A DNA stretch of 64,000 nucleotides from Pseudarthrobacter sp. SSS035 (GCF_023273875.1 NZ_CP096882.1:1054001-1118000); one strand, 5' to 3'. Counted from the first letter of the stretch, positions 26,371 to 35,002 are shown. Numbers and translations: made by a program. Notes: generated by a model from the letters alone, not told the origin.

Positions 26371-26814
26371 ATGAAAACACTTTGGTACCTCCCCCTCGCA
26401 GCCGTAGTGGGTGCGGCGAGTCTCACCGTCTGGGCCCAGGCCAACGCAGGCCCGCCCCCGGCAGTGTCCCCTGGGGTGGTAGTGGTGGGCGACGTGAAGT
26501 CCGGCAGCGGCACTGTCAAAACCGAGGACTCGCCGGCCCTGCTCCCCACTCCAGCCCCCACGGCCAGTATCACCGCCGTGCCTGGCCATGCGGCCCCGCA
26601 GACGCAACTCATCCCGGCCGAACTGCAAACGTACGCGCCAGTGCAGGCAACCGCCGACGCAACGCACGACCTCGGCGACGACAAGGGCGGGCTCCGGGCT
26701 CCCGGCGTTTCCGACGACGGCCCCACTCACGACCAGTTCGATGACAAGGGCGGGCTCAGGGATGAAGGCGTCTCCGACGACGGCCCCGGCGACGATAAAG
26801 GCGGCAAACGGTAG
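26371..26814 (+). CDS. Small secreted acidic protein with DDKGG repeats
   Basis: Predicted exported protein of 147 residues from ATG 26371, preceded by AAAAGGCGAA. The signal peptide spans about 1-26 (MKTLWYLPLAAVVGAA to ANAG). A Pro/Ala/Thr-rich middle follows, then a C-terminal repeat in which DDKGGLR and GVSDDGP alternate (DDKGGLRAPGVSDDGP, then DDKGGLRDEGVSDDGP, then DDKGGKR). No Cys and no domain that I know. The Asp-rich repeat may bind divalent cations; this is only inference. The TCTCA repeats upstream suggest control by the adjacent OmpR-type regulator. Confidence 0.7.
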   Translation: MKTLWYLPLAAVVGAASLTVWAQANAGPPPAVSPGVVVVGDVKSGSGTVKTEDSPALLPTPAPTASITAVPGHAAPQTQLIPAELQTYAPVQATADATHDLGDDKGGLRAPGVSDDGPTHDQFDDKGGLRDEGVSDDGPGDDKGGKR

Positions 26815-26829
26815 CGCCTTTTGTCCGCA

Positions 26830-26857
26830 CCAAGGTTTTCCCTAGGAAGCCCCTAGG
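26830..26857. promoter_or_regulatory. Two overlapping palindrome variants upstream of the peroxidase gene
   Basis: CCAAGGTTTTCCCTAGG (26830-26846) overlaps CCTAGGAAGCCCCTAGG (26841-26857), both with the 6-5-6 layout. CCCCTAGG is followed by 9 nt and CACCAT, a weaker match to TAnnnT. The peroxidase ATG is 72 bp further on. Confidence 0.55.
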
Positions 26858-26883
26858 AGGCCCCTCCACCATGGGCTTGTTTC

Positions 26884-26905
26884 GTCGACTCGACTGGGAG
26901 TCGAC
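26884..26905. repeat. Inverted repeat in the peroxidase leader
   Basis: GTCGACTC (26884-26891) and GAGTCGAC (26898-26905) form an 8-bp perfect stem with a 6-nt loop, 24 nt before the ATG. It could shape the 5' leader or be a protein site. Confidence 0.4.
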
Positions 26906-26928
26906 CCTACTGGGGGAGCAGATTCAGG

Positions 26929-29900
26929 ATGAAGGCCTTTTCGCGGAAGTCGACGCACGCGGCCCACAAGAAAACCACGGGTGCGGGCCTTCGGGTCCTG
27001 GCCGCATCAGGGGCACTGGCTTTGGCCGCTTCCCTGGGCCTGCCGCCTGTTGCGGCAAACGCAGTGCAAGCTCCGGTAGGCGCGGGATTCACCGTGACAC
27101 CTGCCGACTTGTCCTTCATTCTGAAGCAGATCAAGATCGCCGAGGCCCACGTAGCCAACACCACGCCAGAAACCGGGCCGTGCGGGGCGCTGGTGGGAAC
27201 CGGCCCCAACCAGCTTGCCAGCCCGCTGCTGTCCCACGGCCTGCGTACGGTTGACGGAAGCTGCAACAACCTCCAGCCGGGCCAGGAGACTTTTGGCGCG
27301 TCAGACCAGGTGTTCCCGCGCCTGGGATCCAAATCCTTCAACGCCGCAGAGAGCGGATCCTTCGGCGGGCCGCCCGCAGCCACGAGCTACACACAGAAGT
27401 CCGGCAGCGTCTTCGATTCGCGGCCGCGCACCATCAGCAACCTGATCGCGGATCAGACGTCCACCAACCCGGCAGCCGTGGCCGCGGCCGGCTTCCCGGC
27501 GCGGACCCAAGGCAACGAAGGCGTGGTGCCCTGCATCACCGATCCCAACCCTGACGTGGCTCCCCCTGTCGCCGCCGCACCGGACGGCTGCGTGCCATCG
27601 CACAACACACTGTTCATTCCCAACGTGACCACCGACGTCGGACTTTCACCGCCCTACAACTCCCTCTTCACCCTCTTCGGGCAGTTCTTCGACCACGGCA
27701 TCGACCAGACCGTCAAGGGCGGCGGCACTGTCTATGTTCCGCTCAAGGCCGACGACCCGCTGATCGCCGGACCGGACCACGTCTTCGGCAACGCCGATGA
27801 CCTCAATCCGTACATGCGCTTTATGGTCCTGACGCGTGGTCAGAACCAGCCCGGCCAGGACGGTGTTTTGGGGACCCCGGACGATGTCCAGGATGCCCTG
27901 AACACCAACTCGCCCTGGGTGGACCAGAGCCAGACCTACTCCTCGCACCCCTCGCACCAGGTCTTCCTGCGCGAGTACGCCAACAACCCGTCAGGGCGCC
28001 CCGTGTCCACGGGCTCGATGCTGGGCGGCCCTGCGGGTACGCCCGCGGCGGGCGGCATGGCCACCTGGGACGGCACCAAAAAGCAGGCCCGGGAGATGCT
28101 CGGAATCCAGCTGCTGGACAAGGACGCCCTCAACGTCCCCATGCTCGCCGCCGATGCTTACGGAAAGTTCATCCCCGGACCGGAGAACGGGCTCCCGCAG
28201 TTTGTCACGAAGTCCGGCCTCGTAGAGGCAGACAGGACCGCGAACGACGGGCGCGGAACGCTGGTGCCCCAGGACGTGCTGTACTTCAGCACACCCTTCC
28301 TGACCGACATCGCGCACAACGCCGACCCGTCACCGCAGGACACCGACCACAATCCCGGCACACCGCCGGTTCCCCCGGCCCCGGACGCCAACAACACTGC
28401 TTCCGCCGATTTCGCGAGCCAGGCCCCCGGCACCTACGACGATGAGATGCTGAACGCGCACTTCATCGCCGGCGACGGCAGGGTCAACGAGAACATCGGG
28501 CTGACCGCCATCCACCAGGTTTTCCACTCCGAGCATGACCGCCTTGTCGCAGATATCAAGCGGGTCCTCGGGAACGACACCTCGGCCAGGGGCGTTGCCG
28601 CCCTGGCCGAATGGAAGCTGGCCGACGGCGCAGACGGCTGGAACGGCGAACGGCTCTTCCAGGCCGCGCGGTTCATCACGGAAATGGAGTACCAGCACCT
28701 GGTGTTTGAGGAGTTCGCCCGGAAGATCCAGCCTGCCATTAACCTCTTCGAGCCCTTCGCTTTCGCCCAGACGGACATCAATCCCGCGGTGAACGCGGAA
28801 TTCGCCCACGCCGTATATCGCTTCGGCCACTCGATGCTCACGGAAACCATCTCCCGCCGGAACGAGGACAGTCCGGGAGCCGACGGCGGGTGGGGAACCT
28901 CGGACGACGTCAGAGGCTCGCAGAACGATGTGTCGCTGCTGGAAGGGTTCCTGAATCCGCCCGCCTACACCGACGGCGGCCCCGCCGGACCCCTGACCTC
29001 GGAGGAGGCCGCAGGCAGCATCATCATGGGAATGTCGGACCAGGTGGGCAGCGAACTGGATGAGTTCGTCACCGACACGCTCCGCAACAAGCTGCTGGGG
29101 CTGCCCATGGATCTGGCCGCGATCAACCTGACGCGCGCCCGGTCGGAAGGATTGCCCACGCTGAACGCGCTGCGCCGGGAACTTCACGGCGCAACCAACG
29201 ACAGCCAGCTCAAGCCGTACACGAACTGGATCGATTTCGGCGAAAACATCAAGCACCCGAAGTCCCTGATCAACTTCGTGGCCGCCTACGGCACTCACCC
29301 CTCGATCGTCTCAGCCACCACCCTGGAGGCCAAGCGGACAGCCGCCCGGCTGATCGTCAGCCCGGACGCTCTGGCCGGCGAGGTTGCCCCCGACGATGCC
29401 GTGGCGTTTATGAACAGCATCGACGGCTGGGCCAGCATTGGAAGCTCATCAACCACCGGCCTCGACGACATCGACCTGTGGATGGGCGGCCTCGCCGAAC
29501 GGACCAATCTGTTCGGGGGCCTGCTCGGCAGCACGTTCAACTACGTCTTCGAAAGCCAGATGACCGATCTGCAGAACGGTGACCGGCTGTACTACCTGGC
29601 GCGCACACCCGGGATGAACCTGATGGCGCAGCTCGAAGGAAACTCCTTCGCGGAGATGATGATGCGCAACACCAACGCACAGTCGCTGAAGGCCGACGCC
29701 TTCGCCACTGCCGACTGCAAGTTCGAGCTGAAGAACCTCCACGGAACGGCTCTAGCCTTCGCGTCCGCCGGCAACGCCGTCGCGGACGATCCCGCGTCGG
29801 AGTGCAACGAGTCTGCCCTGCTGATCCGCATGCCCGACGGCACCATCAAGTACCGCGCTTCCAACTCAGTGGACCCGGCCGGAATCAACGGCCAGGCCGT

Positions 29901-31947
29901 GTACAACGGATCCGTCAATGCCGACCGCATCCACGGCGGTGTGGACAACGACACCATGTGGGGCGGCTTGGGCAACGACGTCATCGAGGGAGGTGACGGC
30001 GCCGACAGCGTCCTGGGTGGCGACGGAAACGACATCATCACCGACCTGGCCGGAGATGACATCCTGAAGGGCGGGCCGGATAATGACGCGATCGACGGCG
30101 GCCCGGGCCTGGACATCCTCATCGGCGGGGACGGGAGGGACTTCATCAACGGCGGGGCGAACTCGAATGAAACCTTCGCCGGTGAAGACGACGACTTTGT
30201 GATTGCCGGTGAAGGGTTGGACGCCGTGTTCGGCGGTGGCGGGAACGACTGGGTGGAAGGTGGCGACAGCCCGGACCTGTTGATCGGTGACTCCAGCAAC
30301 CTGTTCTTCCTGGACGACTCCCAGAAGCCCGGCAACGATGTGCACATCGGCCAGGGCGGCGACGACGACTACGACATGGAAGGCGGGGACGACATCGGCC
30401 TCGCCGGTCCGGGCGTCGAGAAAGTGGCCGGCGCGTCCGGCTATGACTGGGAAATCGGCCTCTACGATCCCCAGCCGCAGGACGCCGACCTTGCCCTCCC
30501 CATCGCGCCGCTGGACATCCTGCAGGTAGGCGTCCGCGACAGGTACAACGAGGTAGAAGCGCTCTCCGGCGGCCCGTTCAATGACGTGATCCGGGGCGAT
30601 GACCTCATTCCCAGGACTGTGGGCGGTGGCGGCTTCATCGGCTGCGATGTCCTGGACCAGGCCGGAGTGGAGCGGATCAGCGGGCTCAACGAACTCATCC
30701 CGTCCTTGCCGACACCCATCGATGAGGTGGTCAATGCCTCCGCATCCAAGGAATGCCCGGTGCTGACCGGAACGCATGCGTGGGGCGAAGGCAACATCCT
30801 TCTGGGCGGCGGCGGCAGCGACGTCATCGAAGGCCGCGGCGGCAACGACATCATCGACGGCGACCGCTACCTCAGCGTCCGGCTCAGCGTCCGCAGGGAC
30901 GCGAACGACCCGTCCACTGAAATCGGCAGCGCCACCTCGATGACGGCCCAGTACCAGCGGAACGCCGACGGCGGCCTCACGGGACCGACGCTCCAACAGG
31001 CCGTGTTCGCAGGCACAGTGGACCCCGGCAACATCATTGTTGTCCGGGAAATCCACACCTCCGCCGAAGGAACGGACAGCGCGGTCTTCTCCGACTTTGA
31101 GTTCAACTACACCATCACCACAACCGGCGGAGACGGCACCATCGGCTCACCCGAATCTGTCACGACCGTCCAGCACAACAACGGAGAGGATGGGACCGAC
31201 ACACTCTACAACATCGAACAGCTCGTGTTCGGGGACGGGACCGGCGGGAACGGCGGGGGCAACGACGACGGGATCGGCGACGAGGTCGAAGACGACGAGA
31301 TCGACGAGGTCATTCCAGGCGATGGAGAGGTGACCGTGATCGTCCCGCCGACGCCTGGCACGGAGCCCGCCCCGGTCCCCGCACCAGTGGACCCTGCACC
31401 CGCCCCAGCCCCGGCTCCCGTCCCGGACCCGGTACCAGCGCCCGGAGGCTTCTCCGTCCGGACCGTCGATTCCACGGGAGCCCAGGTGGGTGACATCCAG
31501 ACGGCTGAAAGTGGTGCCACCAGGATGGTGGTGCGCGGCCTGGAAAACGGTGCCGCCTACCGGTTCCAGGTTGCCCCCGCCGGCGGCGGCAACGAACCCC
31601 AGTTCTCCGATTTGAGCGAACCCGTTGTTCCCGGTGCCACAGAGGACCAGCGCCGCACCTTGGACCCGGGCACGGCGGGGCCGTTGGCGGCGGGACCCGG
31701 GACGGAGCAACCGCTGGCACAGGTACCCGGCGCAGCACCTTTCGAGGGCCCCTTCGGTACCGCCACGGCGATCACGTTGGCGGCACTGGCCCGGTACCTT
31801 TTGACCGATCCCGGCACCGCGGTCCTCGCCATCACTACCGGTGGCCTGCTGGCTGCCTGCGGCTTGCTGGCGTTCAAACTGTACCGTTCCCGGTCCAACG
31901 CCAGGAGGGCACTGTCCAAGGAAGCCAAGAGTTCCACAAAAGCCTGA
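26929..31947 (+). CDS. Animal-type haem peroxidase with RTX calcium-binding repeats
   Basis: Very large exported protein of 1672 residues. A signal peptide occupies about 1-46. The animal haem-peroxidase domain spans about 235-925, with distal His256 in GQFFDHGID and proximal His634 in YRFGHSM. The helix that holds the catalytic Arg in mammalian enzymes reads AIHQVFHSEHDRLV, with Ser at that position. Glycine/Asp nonapeptide RTX repeats follow at about 998-1125 (GGLGNDVIEGGDGAD, GGDGNDII) and again near 1290. After an Asp/Glu-rich stretch and a Pro/Ala linker comes an FN3-like segment, and the C-terminus has a membrane segment and a basic tail, so the protein is probably membrane- or wall-attached. 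Related RTX peroxidases include MopA of Mn(II)-oxidising bacteria. It is preceded by shared palindromes. Confidence 0.85.
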   Translation: MKAFSRKSTHAAHKKTTGAGLRVLAASGALALAASLGLPPVAANAVQAPVGAGFTVTPADLSFILKQIKIAEAHVANTTPETGPCGALVGTGPNQLASPLLSHGLRTVDGSCNNLQPGQETFGASDQVFPRLGSKSFNAAESGSFGGPPAATSYTQKSGSVFDSRPRTISNLIADQTSTNPAAVAAAGFPARTQGNEGVVPCITDPNPDVAPPVAAAPDGCVPSHNTLFIPNVTTDVGLSPPYNSLFTLFGQFFDHGIDQTVKGGGTVYVPLKADDPLIAGPDHVFGNADDLNPYMRFMVLTRGQNQPGQDGVLGTPDDVQDALNTNSPWVDQSQTYSSHPSHQVFLREYANNPSGRPVSTGSMLGGPAGTPAAGGMATWDGTKKQAREMLGIQLLDKDALNVPMLAADAYGKFIPGPENGLPQFVTKSGLVEADRTANDGRGTLVPQDVLYFSTPFLTDIAHNADPSPQDTDHNPGTPPVPPAPDANNTASADFASQAPGTYDDEMLNAHFIAGDGRVNENIGLTAIHQVFHSEHDRLVADIKRVLGNDTSARGVAALAEWKLADGADGWNGERLFQAARFITEMEYQHLVFEEFARKIQPAINLFEPFAFAQTDINPAVNAEFAHAVYRFGHSMLTETISRRNEDSPGADGGWGTSDDVRGSQNDVSLLEGFLNPPAYTDGGPAGPLTSEEAAGSIIMGMSDQVGSELDEFVTDTLRNKLLGLPMDLAAINLTRARSEGLPTLNALRRELHGATNDSQLKPYTNWIDFGENIKHPKSLINFVAAYGTHPSIVSATTLEAKRTAARLIVSPDALAGEVAPDDAVAFMNSIDGWASIGSSSTTGLDDIDLWMGGLAERTNLFGGLLGSTFNYVFESQMTDLQNGDRLYYLARTPGMNLMAQLEGNSFAEMMMRNTNAQSLKADAFATADCKFELKNLHGTALAFASAGNAVADDPASECNESALLIRMPDGTIKYRASNSVDPAGINGQAVYNGSVNADRIHGGVDNDTMWGGLGNDVIEGGDGADSVLGGDGNDIITDLAGDDILKGGPDNDAIDGGPGLDILIGGDGRDFINGGANSNETFAGEDDDFVIAGEGLDAVFGGGGNDWVEGGDSPDLLIGDSSNLFFLDDSQKPGNDVHIGQGGDDDYDMEGGDDIGLAGPGVEKVAGASGYDWEIGLYDPQPQDADLALPIAPLDILQVGVRDRYNEVEALSGGPFNDVIRGDDLIPRTVGGGGFIGCDVLDQAGVERISGLNELIPSLPTPIDEVVNASASKECPVLTGTHAWGEGNILLGGGGSDVIEGRGGNDIIDGDRYLSVRLSVRRDANDPSTEIGSATSMTAQYQRNADGGLTGPTLQQAVFAGTVDPGNIIVVREIHTSAEGTDSAVFSDFEFNYTITTTGGDGTIGSPESVTTVQHNNGEDGTDTLYNIEQLVFGDGTGGNGGGNDDGIGDEVEDDEIDEVIPGDGEVTVIVPPTPGTEPAPVPAPVDPAPAPAPAPVPDPVPAPGGFSVRTVDSTGAQVGDIQTAESGATRMVVRGLENGAAYRFQVAPAGGGNEPQFSDLSEPVVPGATEDQRRTLDPGTAGPLAAGPGTEQPLAQVPGAAPFEGPFGTATAITLAALARYLLTDPGTAVLAITTGGLLAACGLLAFKLYRSRSNARRALSKEAKSSTKA

Positions 31948-31976
31948 GTGCCTGGAGTACGCACCCTGCGTCCTGC

Positions 31977-31999
31977 CAATGCCAATGCCAATGCCAAGG
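31977..31999. repeat. GCCAAT hexanucleotide microsatellite
   Basis: About three and a half tandem copies of GCCAAT, in the intergenic region 30 bp after the peroxidase stop. Confidence 0.6.
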
Positions 32000-32051
32000 G
32001 TGGCCAACCCCCAGTTAGGGGCGTAGGCCACCCCGGCATTGTCATCGGGCT
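31989..32051 (+). terminator. Long interrupted stem-loop after the peroxidase gene
   Basis: CAATGCC, GGGTGGCC and CCCC pair in order with GGGG, GGCCACCC and GGCATTG, with 1- to 4-nt internal loops. There is no U tract. It may terminate or protect the peroxidase mRNA. The outer stem uses the last GCCAAT repeat. Confidence 0.5.
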
Positions 32052-32062
32052 TGACCTTGGAA

Positions 32063-32119
32063 ATTGGGAAACCCCAAGGTGCGATATACAGGGTTCCCCC
32101 AGCATCCACTGAGTACCGT
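32063..32119 (+). promoter_or_regulatory. Operator and leaderless promoter of the small Cys protein gene
   Basis: Palindrome variant ATTGGGAAACCCCAAGG (32063-32079) lies upstream of a second half-site GGGTTCCCCCAGCA. CCCCAGCA (32097-32104) is followed by 9 nt and the -10 box TACCGT (32114-32119). The ATG starts 7 nt after the -10, so the transcript probably has no leader. Confidence 0.6.
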
Positions 32120-32125
32120 CGCAGC

Positions 32126-32470
32126 ATGTTTACTTGCTCAGTCCTTCGGTGTACGAATCCCGGCTCCGCCTTCATGGCAGGTAGCCAAAACGCAGCTGCT
32201 GGTTATCACGAGGCCTTCGTCTGTGCTGAGCACAGAGCGTTGATCGAAGCCGGCTCCCCCTGGGACATGGAAGGGCGCAATGTCCTCATGGGCCGGGACC
32301 TGGCGCCACTCCTCGAGCATTGGTCCGCCCGTCCAAGCGTTGGGTCTGAGGGCTTCACTCTAACCCTTGACATTGCGGGCCAGATCAAGCCTTTTGAGGT
32401 TTTCCTGATGCCGACCGAGGTAAGGACGTTGTCCACGTTCATCGACGCGGCCAATGGCGACCGTGGCTGA
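32126..32470 (+). CDS. Small cytoplasmic Cys-containing protein of unknown function
   Basis: Unknown protein of 114 residues. I place the start at ATG 32126 because the predicted -10 box ends 6 nt before it, giving a leaderless mRNA; there is no ribosome site. The N-terminus has CSVLRC and a further CAEH near residue 38, which could form a zinc site. The rest is mixed alpha/beta (LTLDIAGQIKPFEVFLMPTEVRTLSTFID). No signal peptide and no family recognised. Its promoter matches almost base for base that of the HPt-like gene at 36071 (minus strand), so the two are likely co-regulated. Confidence 0.6.
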   Translation: MFTCSVLRCTNPGSAFMAGSQNAAAGYHEAFVCAEHRALIEAGSPWDMEGRNVLMGRDLAPLLEHWSARPSVGSEGFTLTLDIAGQIKPFEVFLMPTEVRTLSTFIDAANGDRG

Positions 32471-32631
32471 GCCTAACGGTTCGCGGCGGAGCCTCCTCGG
32501 CTCCACCTTGCGGGAAGCGTCCGGCACATTCGTCCCGGAAGGTCGCCACCTTCGCCGCAGGGCCGACGTCGTAAATTCCGGACCGCTCCCCGTTACCAAG
32601 GTTTCCGCAAGTTCGCCCTGGCCCGGTGACC

Positions 32632-32683
32632 GCGCAGGCTCTTCCGCGCCGGTGGCGGCGCAGGCTCTTCCGCGCCGGTGGCG
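32632..32683. repeat. 26-bp perfect tandem duplication
   Basis: Two identical 26-bp units (32632-32657 and 32658-32683), each containing CAGGCTCTTCCGCGCC, lie in the non-coding gap 32471-32708. I see no gene in the rest of this gap. Confidence 0.8.
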
Positions 32684-32708
32684 GCGCCACCGCGTGGACA
32701 CTTGAACC

Positions 32709-33287
32709 CTACTTCTGGCCCGTCAACAGAGTGCCTTGGATCGCCGTCAAAGGCACGGCCCCGAAGTCCCTGGAGTCGATAGACACACCGCGATTATCGC
32801 CCAGCACAAAGACCCTTCCCGCGGGCACCTTCACAGGCCCGAAGTAGGTGCCGTCGATGCGGCTGTGGTCTACAAAAGGCTCTGGCACGGCGACGTCGTC
32901 GACGTACAGTTCCGAATCGCGGATGGCAACGGTCTGCCCCTCCCCGGCTATGACCCGCTTGATAGCTGTGTGGCCGTCCAGTGGGCTGGTGAAGGCAACC
33001 ACTACGCCGTTCCGGATCCGGCCCGAAGCGGCAGCCGGCTTGTAGAGGAGCACGACGGCTCCCGTGGAAATGGTCGGCACCATGCTGTCCGACGAAACAA
33101 TCACAGGTTCCACCACCCATGCGCGGGCGGCAAGTACCACCAGGCCAGGTATCAGCGCGACCACAAGGAGGCGGGGCCACGGCCCGTTATCCGACCGCAC
33201 CTTTAGCCACGGCAGGCGGCGGCCCGGGAGCCGCCGCCTGCCGTGGCGCGCTACTTGTGCAGTCTTCAATCCTTCTCGTCGTCCCAT
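32709..33287 (-). CDS. lepB: Signal peptidase I
   Basis: Type I signal peptidase of 192 residues that removes signal peptides on the outer face of the membrane. After a basic N-terminus there is one membrane segment (about 38-56, RLLVVALIPGLVVLAARAW). The catalytic dyad is Ser68 in SSDSMVPT and Lys110 in HTAIKRVIAGEGQ, and the box E motif is VLGDNRGVSIDSRDFGAV. The start lies inside the last codons of the multicopper oxidase gene (22-nt overlap), so translation is probably coupled. Placement beside large exported oxidases suggests a dedicated peptidase. Confidence 0.9.
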   Translation of the reverse strand: MGRREGLKTAQVARHGRRRLPGRRLPWLKVRSDNGPWPRLLVVALIPGLVVLAARAWVVEPVIVSSDSMVPTISTGAVVLLYKPAAASGRIRNGVVVAFTSPLDGHTAIKRVIAGEGQTVAIRDSELYVDDVAVPEPFVDHSRIDGTYFGPVKVPAGRVFVLGDNRGVSIDSRDFGAVPLTAIQGTLLTGQK

Positions 33288-34876
33288 CCAGCCTTGGCCG
33301 CTGTCATGGGATCGTAGGGGTCCACGTCGGTCTGCTTCAGGCCCACCCGGAACTGGACCATCATGTCGTGGTCCTCGTGCGGCAGGTTGTGACAGTGCAT
33401 CATGTAGACGCCCTTGTGGGGGGTGAACTTCATCAGGAGCCGGACGGTCTCGTCCTCACCGACGTAGACCACGTCCTTCGGGCCACGCTCGTAGGCGAAG
33501 GGCGCCCTTCCGTTGCGGCTGAGGATCTGGAAATCCACCAGGTGGATATGAAGCGGGTGGAACCAGCCGCCCGACTTGTTCTCGATTTCCCAAATTTCCA
33601 CCGAATTGAGTGCGGGCTCAGCAACGACTCTTTTGTAACCGCTGGCGATGACGTCCTGCCAGCTGTCTTCGTTGATGGTCCACATGTTGGTGGTGTCGTT
33701 CCGCTTGACCCGGAACCTGCGTGTTTTCACGGATTGCCCTGTGGTCAGCGACATGGGCTCGCTGCCGACCAGCGTGGTGGGGATCCGGTTCCAGGTCGGG
33801 TCCGAGGTGTCCACCGGCTCATCCGTGACATCGAACGCCATGATCCTGTTGGTGTAGTCGTAGTCCACGTTGTTCTTGTTGGACAGATTCCGGAGTTCGA
33901 TCCGCTGCCCCGTCTTGTACTTCCGGAAATCGATGAGGACTTCGTAGCGCTCCGACCCGGCGTGGCGGTAGTTCGCCACGCTCTGTGCCACCGGGACCAG
34001 GCCGCCATCGGTGCCGACCACTACCAGGGGATCGCCGGTGTTGAGCGCGGGCCGAAGGGAGCGGGAGATCGAAGCGTTGAGGATCCGGAAGCGGTACACG
34101 CGCTTCTGCACCTTCATGACGGGCCAGGGCTTTCCATTGACCAGGATCACGTCCCCCCAGAGGCCCGAGTGGCTGTTGTCGTCATAGCCCAGGGACCCGT
34201 TCGCGGCGAACATGGCATCACTGACGGTCACCGCGACGTCGTAGCGGCCCTGCGGGAGCAGCTGCCGTTCGATGGGATCGTGCAGGTGGTACTGCGCCGC
34301 GAGCCCGGAATAGGCGTTCAGGGCCGTGAAGTGGACGCCATGGTCGTGATACCACAGCGTGCGGGCCGGCTGGAAGTTGGGGTAGTTATAGTCCTTGTAG
34401 AAGCCCGGGTGGGTGATGTCACTGGCGTAGCCGTCATATTGCGGCAGCGACGCGGACCCATGCAGGTGGGTGGACGTGGAAAGGCCGTGCCCGTCCAGCG
34501 CATGCTTGGCCGGCAGCTTGTTGCGAACCCTCACGACGGCTTTTGTGCCCTGGTCCAGGCTGATCGTCGGCCCCGGGAACAACCCGTTGTAGCCGAGGAT
34601 GGGTGTGCTCAGCCGCGGCAGGATACTTGCCATGGCGGCCTTCTCCGTCACCCGGTAGTAATTGACGGGCAAGCCGTCCGTGGGATCCATGCCTGTGGCA
34701 TACGGCTCAAGGACGGGAGCCTGGACGAAGGGGACCTGGAATGGCCGCGGCATCTCACTGTCACTGAGCCGGCTCGCAGACTTGGCCTCCACAGATCCCG
34801 TCGGCAGCATGGCAGCGCTTGCTCCGAGGGCTCCGAGTCCGCCGATCAACAAAACCTGGCGGCGTGAAATTGACAT
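33266..34876 (-). CDS. Multicopper oxidase (CotA/bilirubin-oxidase-like)
   Basis: Exported copper oxidase of 536 residues that oxidises phenolics, bilirubin-type substrates or Mn(II) with reduction of O2 to water. The N-terminus MSISRRQVLLIGGLGALGAS looks like a Tat signal. The four copper motifs are present: HLHGSA (about residue 138), WYHDHGVHF (about 176), HPLHIHLVDF (about 439) and MMHCHNLPHEDHDMM (about 495-508), with the axial Met of the type 1 site. Spacing is that of CotA-like enzymes. AAGGGAG precedes the ATG. It overlaps lepB at the 3' end and has its own upstream region with an inverted repeat. Confidence 0.92.
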   Translation of the reverse strand: MSISRRQVLLIGGLGALGASAAMLPTGSVEAKSASRLSDSEMPRPFQVPFVQAPVLEPYATGMDPTDGLPVNYYRVTEKAAMASILPRLSTPILGYNGLFPGPTISLDQGTKAVVRVRNKLPAKHALDGHGLSTSTHLHGSASLPQYDGYASDITHPGFYKDYNYPNFQPARTLWYHDHGVHFTALNAYSGLAAQYHLHDPIERQLLPQGRYDVAVTVSDAMFAANGSLGYDDNSHSGLWGDVILVNGKPWPVMKVQKRVYRFRILNASISRSLRPALNTGDPLVVVGTDGGLVPVAQSVANYRHAGSERYEVLIDFRKYKTGQRIELRNLSNKNNVDYDYTNRIMAFDVTDEPVDTSDPTWNRIPTTLVGSEPMSLTTGQSVKTRRFRVKRNDTTNMWTINEDSWQDVIASGYKRVVAEPALNSVEIWEIENKSGGWFHPLHIHLVDFQILSRNGRAPFAYERGPKDVVYVGEDETVRLLMKFTPHKGVYMMHCHNLPHEDHDMMVQFRVGLKQTDVDPYDPMTAAKAGWDDEKD

Positions 34877-34938
34877 GGCCGTTCTCCCTTGTTCAGTACC
34901 CCGACTGTGCCGTAACCGGCTTGGAGATTTCCTGCGCA

Positions 34939-34966
34939 GGGTTCCCCAATTCTTGGAGAAACCCTG
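34939..34966. promoter_or_regulatory. Inverted repeat upstream of the multicopper oxidase gene
   Basis: AGGGTTCCCCAA (34939-34950) and TTGGAGAAACCCT (34953-34965) form a near-perfect inverted repeat that contains the CCCCAA core of the regional motif. It lies about 65 bp before the oxidase ATG. No -10 box is found at the 9-nt spacing here. Confidence 0.45.
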
Positions 34967-35002
34967 AAAGCGTCTGTAAATCCCCAGAAACTAACGGACA
35001 TG

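Noticed and set aside
29930..30300. Regular GC-rich repeats suggestive of a CRISPR array
   Set aside because: These encode RTX nonapeptides in frame within the peroxidase; spacing and identity do not fit CRISPR, and no cas genes are present.
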